A stretch of 64,000 nucleotides of DNA from CAVPUA01 sp963828015. GTDB taxonomy: Bacteria; Actinomycetota; Actinomycetes; Mycobacteriales; Jatrophihabitantaceae. Each line of letters begins with the position of its first letter. The stretch's first letter is position 1. The notes below the pieces were generated by a model. The model was not told where the DNA came from. It saw only the letters and a program-made list of their open reading frames with translations, and did not search any database. Positions 62,968 to 64,000 of this stretch are shown here, piece by piece. The stretch is taken from assembly GCA_963828015.1 (NCBI GenBank), contig CAWHCD010000006.1:310001-374000 (forward strand), written 5' to 3'. A program made the translations under genes and the position numbers.

Positions 62968-63645
62968 ATGTCGTCCGGACAACTCACCGCCGCCGGGCTC
63001 GGCGCTGCTGTGGGTCTGGTCGGATCGCCCTACCTGGCTCGGCTCACGCTCACCGTGCCCGACCGCGAGAACGCGCGGTGGTGGGTGGGGACGTCGGCGG
63101 GCGCCCGCCGATGGGTCGGCGTTGCCGTCACCGCCGTCGTGCTCGGGGCGCTGGGCGGGCGCGGAGCCGGCTGGACGTCGCTGCTGCCGCTCTGGCTGGT
63201 CCTGGCCGTCGTCTGCACGCCACTGGTGATCATCGACTTCGAGCATCATCGCCTGCCCGACCGGCTCGTGTTCGCCGCTGCGGCAGCCGCCGTCGTGTTG
63301 CTGCCCGTCGCCTCGATCGGCCACCACGACTGGTCGGCATTGGTGCGCGCCGCCCTGGCCGCGCTGGTGATCTTGGCGCTGTTCTTCGCGCTCGCGCTGT
63401 TCGCCCCGTTCGGGCTGGGTGACGTGAAACTCGGGGGCGTGTTGGCCGCCTGCCTGGGCTGGTTGAGTTGGGGCTACGTCGTCTACGGGATGCTCGCGGG
63501 CTTCGTGATCGCCTCGATCGTCTCGCTGCCGCTGGTGCTGATGCGGCGGGCGTCGATGAAGTCGGCCATTCCGCTCGGGCCGGCGCTCATTCTGGGGGCG
63601 TTCCTCGTCTTCGCCTTCCAGCTTGTCCCCAGCGCTCTGCGGTGA
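62968..63645 (+). CDS. A24-family prepilin peptidase
   Basis: A 225-aa membrane aspartic protease of the type IV prepilin peptidase family. Catalytic Asp residues are in VIIDFEHHRLPDRL (about residue 91) and FGLGDVKLGGVL (about residue 152). About six to seven helices; the N-terminal cysteine-rich methyltransferase domain is absent, so it is the short peptidase-only form. Processes type IV/Tad pilins encoded elsewhere. A similar gene lies beside aroE in mycobacteria. Confidence 0.9.
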   Translation: MSSGQLTAAGLGAAVGLVGSPYLARLTLTVPDRENARWWVGTSAGARRWVGVAVTAVVLGALGGRGAGWTSLLPLWLVLAVVCTPLVIIDFEHHRLPDRLVFAAAAAAVVLLPVASIGHHDWSALVRAALAALVILALFFALALFAPFGLGDVKLGGVLAACLGWLSWGYVVYGMLAGFVIASIVSLPLVLMRRASMKSAIPLGPALILGAFLVFAFQLVPSALR

Positions 63646-63653
63646 CGGTCTGA

Positions 63654-63659
63654 CAGACT
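63654..63659 (+). promoter_or_regulatory. Candidate -10 (CAGACT) of aroC
   Basis: CAGACT, 7 nt, then GTG 63667; leaderless layout. Confidence 0.35.
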
Positions 63660-63666
63660 TGACGCT

Positions 63667-64000
63667 GTGTTGCGCTGGATAACCGCCGGAGAGTCGCACG
63701 GCCCTGCCCTCGTCGCGATCCTCGACGGGCTGCCGGCCGGCGTCGAGGTGACGACGGGTGATATCGCCGAGCAGCTGGCCCGGCGGAGACTGGGTTACGG
63801 CCGCGGGGCCCGGATGAAGTTCGAGCAGGACGAGGTCGAGCTCACCGGCGGGGTCCGCCACGGGCTGACCATGGGCGGGCCGGTGGCGATCCGCGTCGGC
63901 AACACCGAATGGCCCAAGTGGGAGACGGTGATGTCGGCCGATCCGGTCGATGCCGACCTGCTGGCCGAACAGGCCCGCAATGCACCCCTGACCCGACCCC
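63667..64000 (+). CDS. aroC: Chorismate synthase (3' partial)
   Basis: Makes chorismate from EPSP with reduced FMN. Only the first 111 codons are in the window. The N terminus [25 protein letters not shown] carries the first signature with the conserved His; [25 protein letters not shown] and [15 protein letters not shown] are the next conserved parts. GTG 63667 (TTG 63670 possible). It supplies chorismate to the trpE product and others. Confidence 0.96.
   Translation, partial: MLRWITAGESHGPALVAILDGLPAGVEVTTGDIAEQLARRRLGYGRGARMKFEQDEVELTGGVRHGLTMGGPVAIRVGNTEWPKWETVMSADPVDADLLAEQARNAPLTRP

Overview
The window is about 64 kb of high-GC, gene-dense chromosome from an actinomycete (Actinomycetota). 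Evidence for this is a bifunctional HisA/TrpF (PriA) with no trpF nearby, a phosphatidylinositol mannoside set (pgsA, patA, pimA), a mycobacterial-type SOS box before ruvC, a DnaE1-type polymerase, PdxS/PdxT vitamin B6 synthesis, and a gene order that follows the Mycobacterium/Streptomyces core in several blocks. I cannot name the genus. No tRNA, rRNA, CRISPR array, transposase, integrase or phage gene was seen. The content is core, vertically inherited housekeeping DNA.

Layout: (1) 1-8.7 kb: TraR/DksA-like zinc-finger protein (5' cut), lspA, rluD, dnaE, membrane proteins, an amidohydrolase and a Lon-N-domain protein. (2) 8.8-14.6 kb: histidine operon hisD-hisC-hisB-hisH-small membrane protein-priA-RidA-like-hisF, with every junction overlapping by about 4 nt. 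(3) 14.7-17.7 kb: OmpR-type response regulator and sensor kinase, then a convergent pterin-dehydratase/VOC gene. (4) 17.9-23.7 kb: hisI-trpE-Trp-associated membrane protein-unknown 108-aa gene, then trpC-trpB-trpA. TrpF activity is expected from PriA; trpD, trpG, hisG and hisE are not here. (5) 23.8-30.8 kb: quinone reductase, lgt, VIT-family transporter, gluconokinase, aminoglycoside-phosphotransferase-like kinase plus acyl-CoA dehydrogenase, ffh. (6) 30.8-36.7 kb: CapA-like lipoprotein, PIM cluster pgsA-patA-pimA, LemA-like and DUF3048 proteins. (7) 36.7-42.5 kb: pdxS, DUF2277, pdxT-yebC, an M50 protease, and SOS-controlled ruvCAB. (8) 42.5-49.2 kb: yajC-secD-secF, apt and rel. (9) 49.2-58.8 kb: membrane-anchored cyclophilin, metallo-beta-lactamase-fold hydrolase, hisS, aspS, rarA, DUF948, DUF6167 and alaS, whose frame is broken three times. 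(10) 58.8-64 kb: ruvX, mltG, aroE, a molybdenum-cofactor cassette (fdhD, DUF6457, mobA), prepilin peptidase, and aroC (3' cut).

The strongest unexplained signals are: a 72-73 nt nested palindrome present twice, each time between divergent genes (17.8 and 32.1 kb), with the same internal spacing; three same-direction frameshifts inside alaS, each at a short tandem duplication; two genes (hisH and rel) that seem to start at CTG; a duplicated ruvA start that makes a 9-codon bridge ORF; and a recurring -10-like hexamer 6-8 nt before the first codon of many operons, suggesting widespread leaderless transcription.
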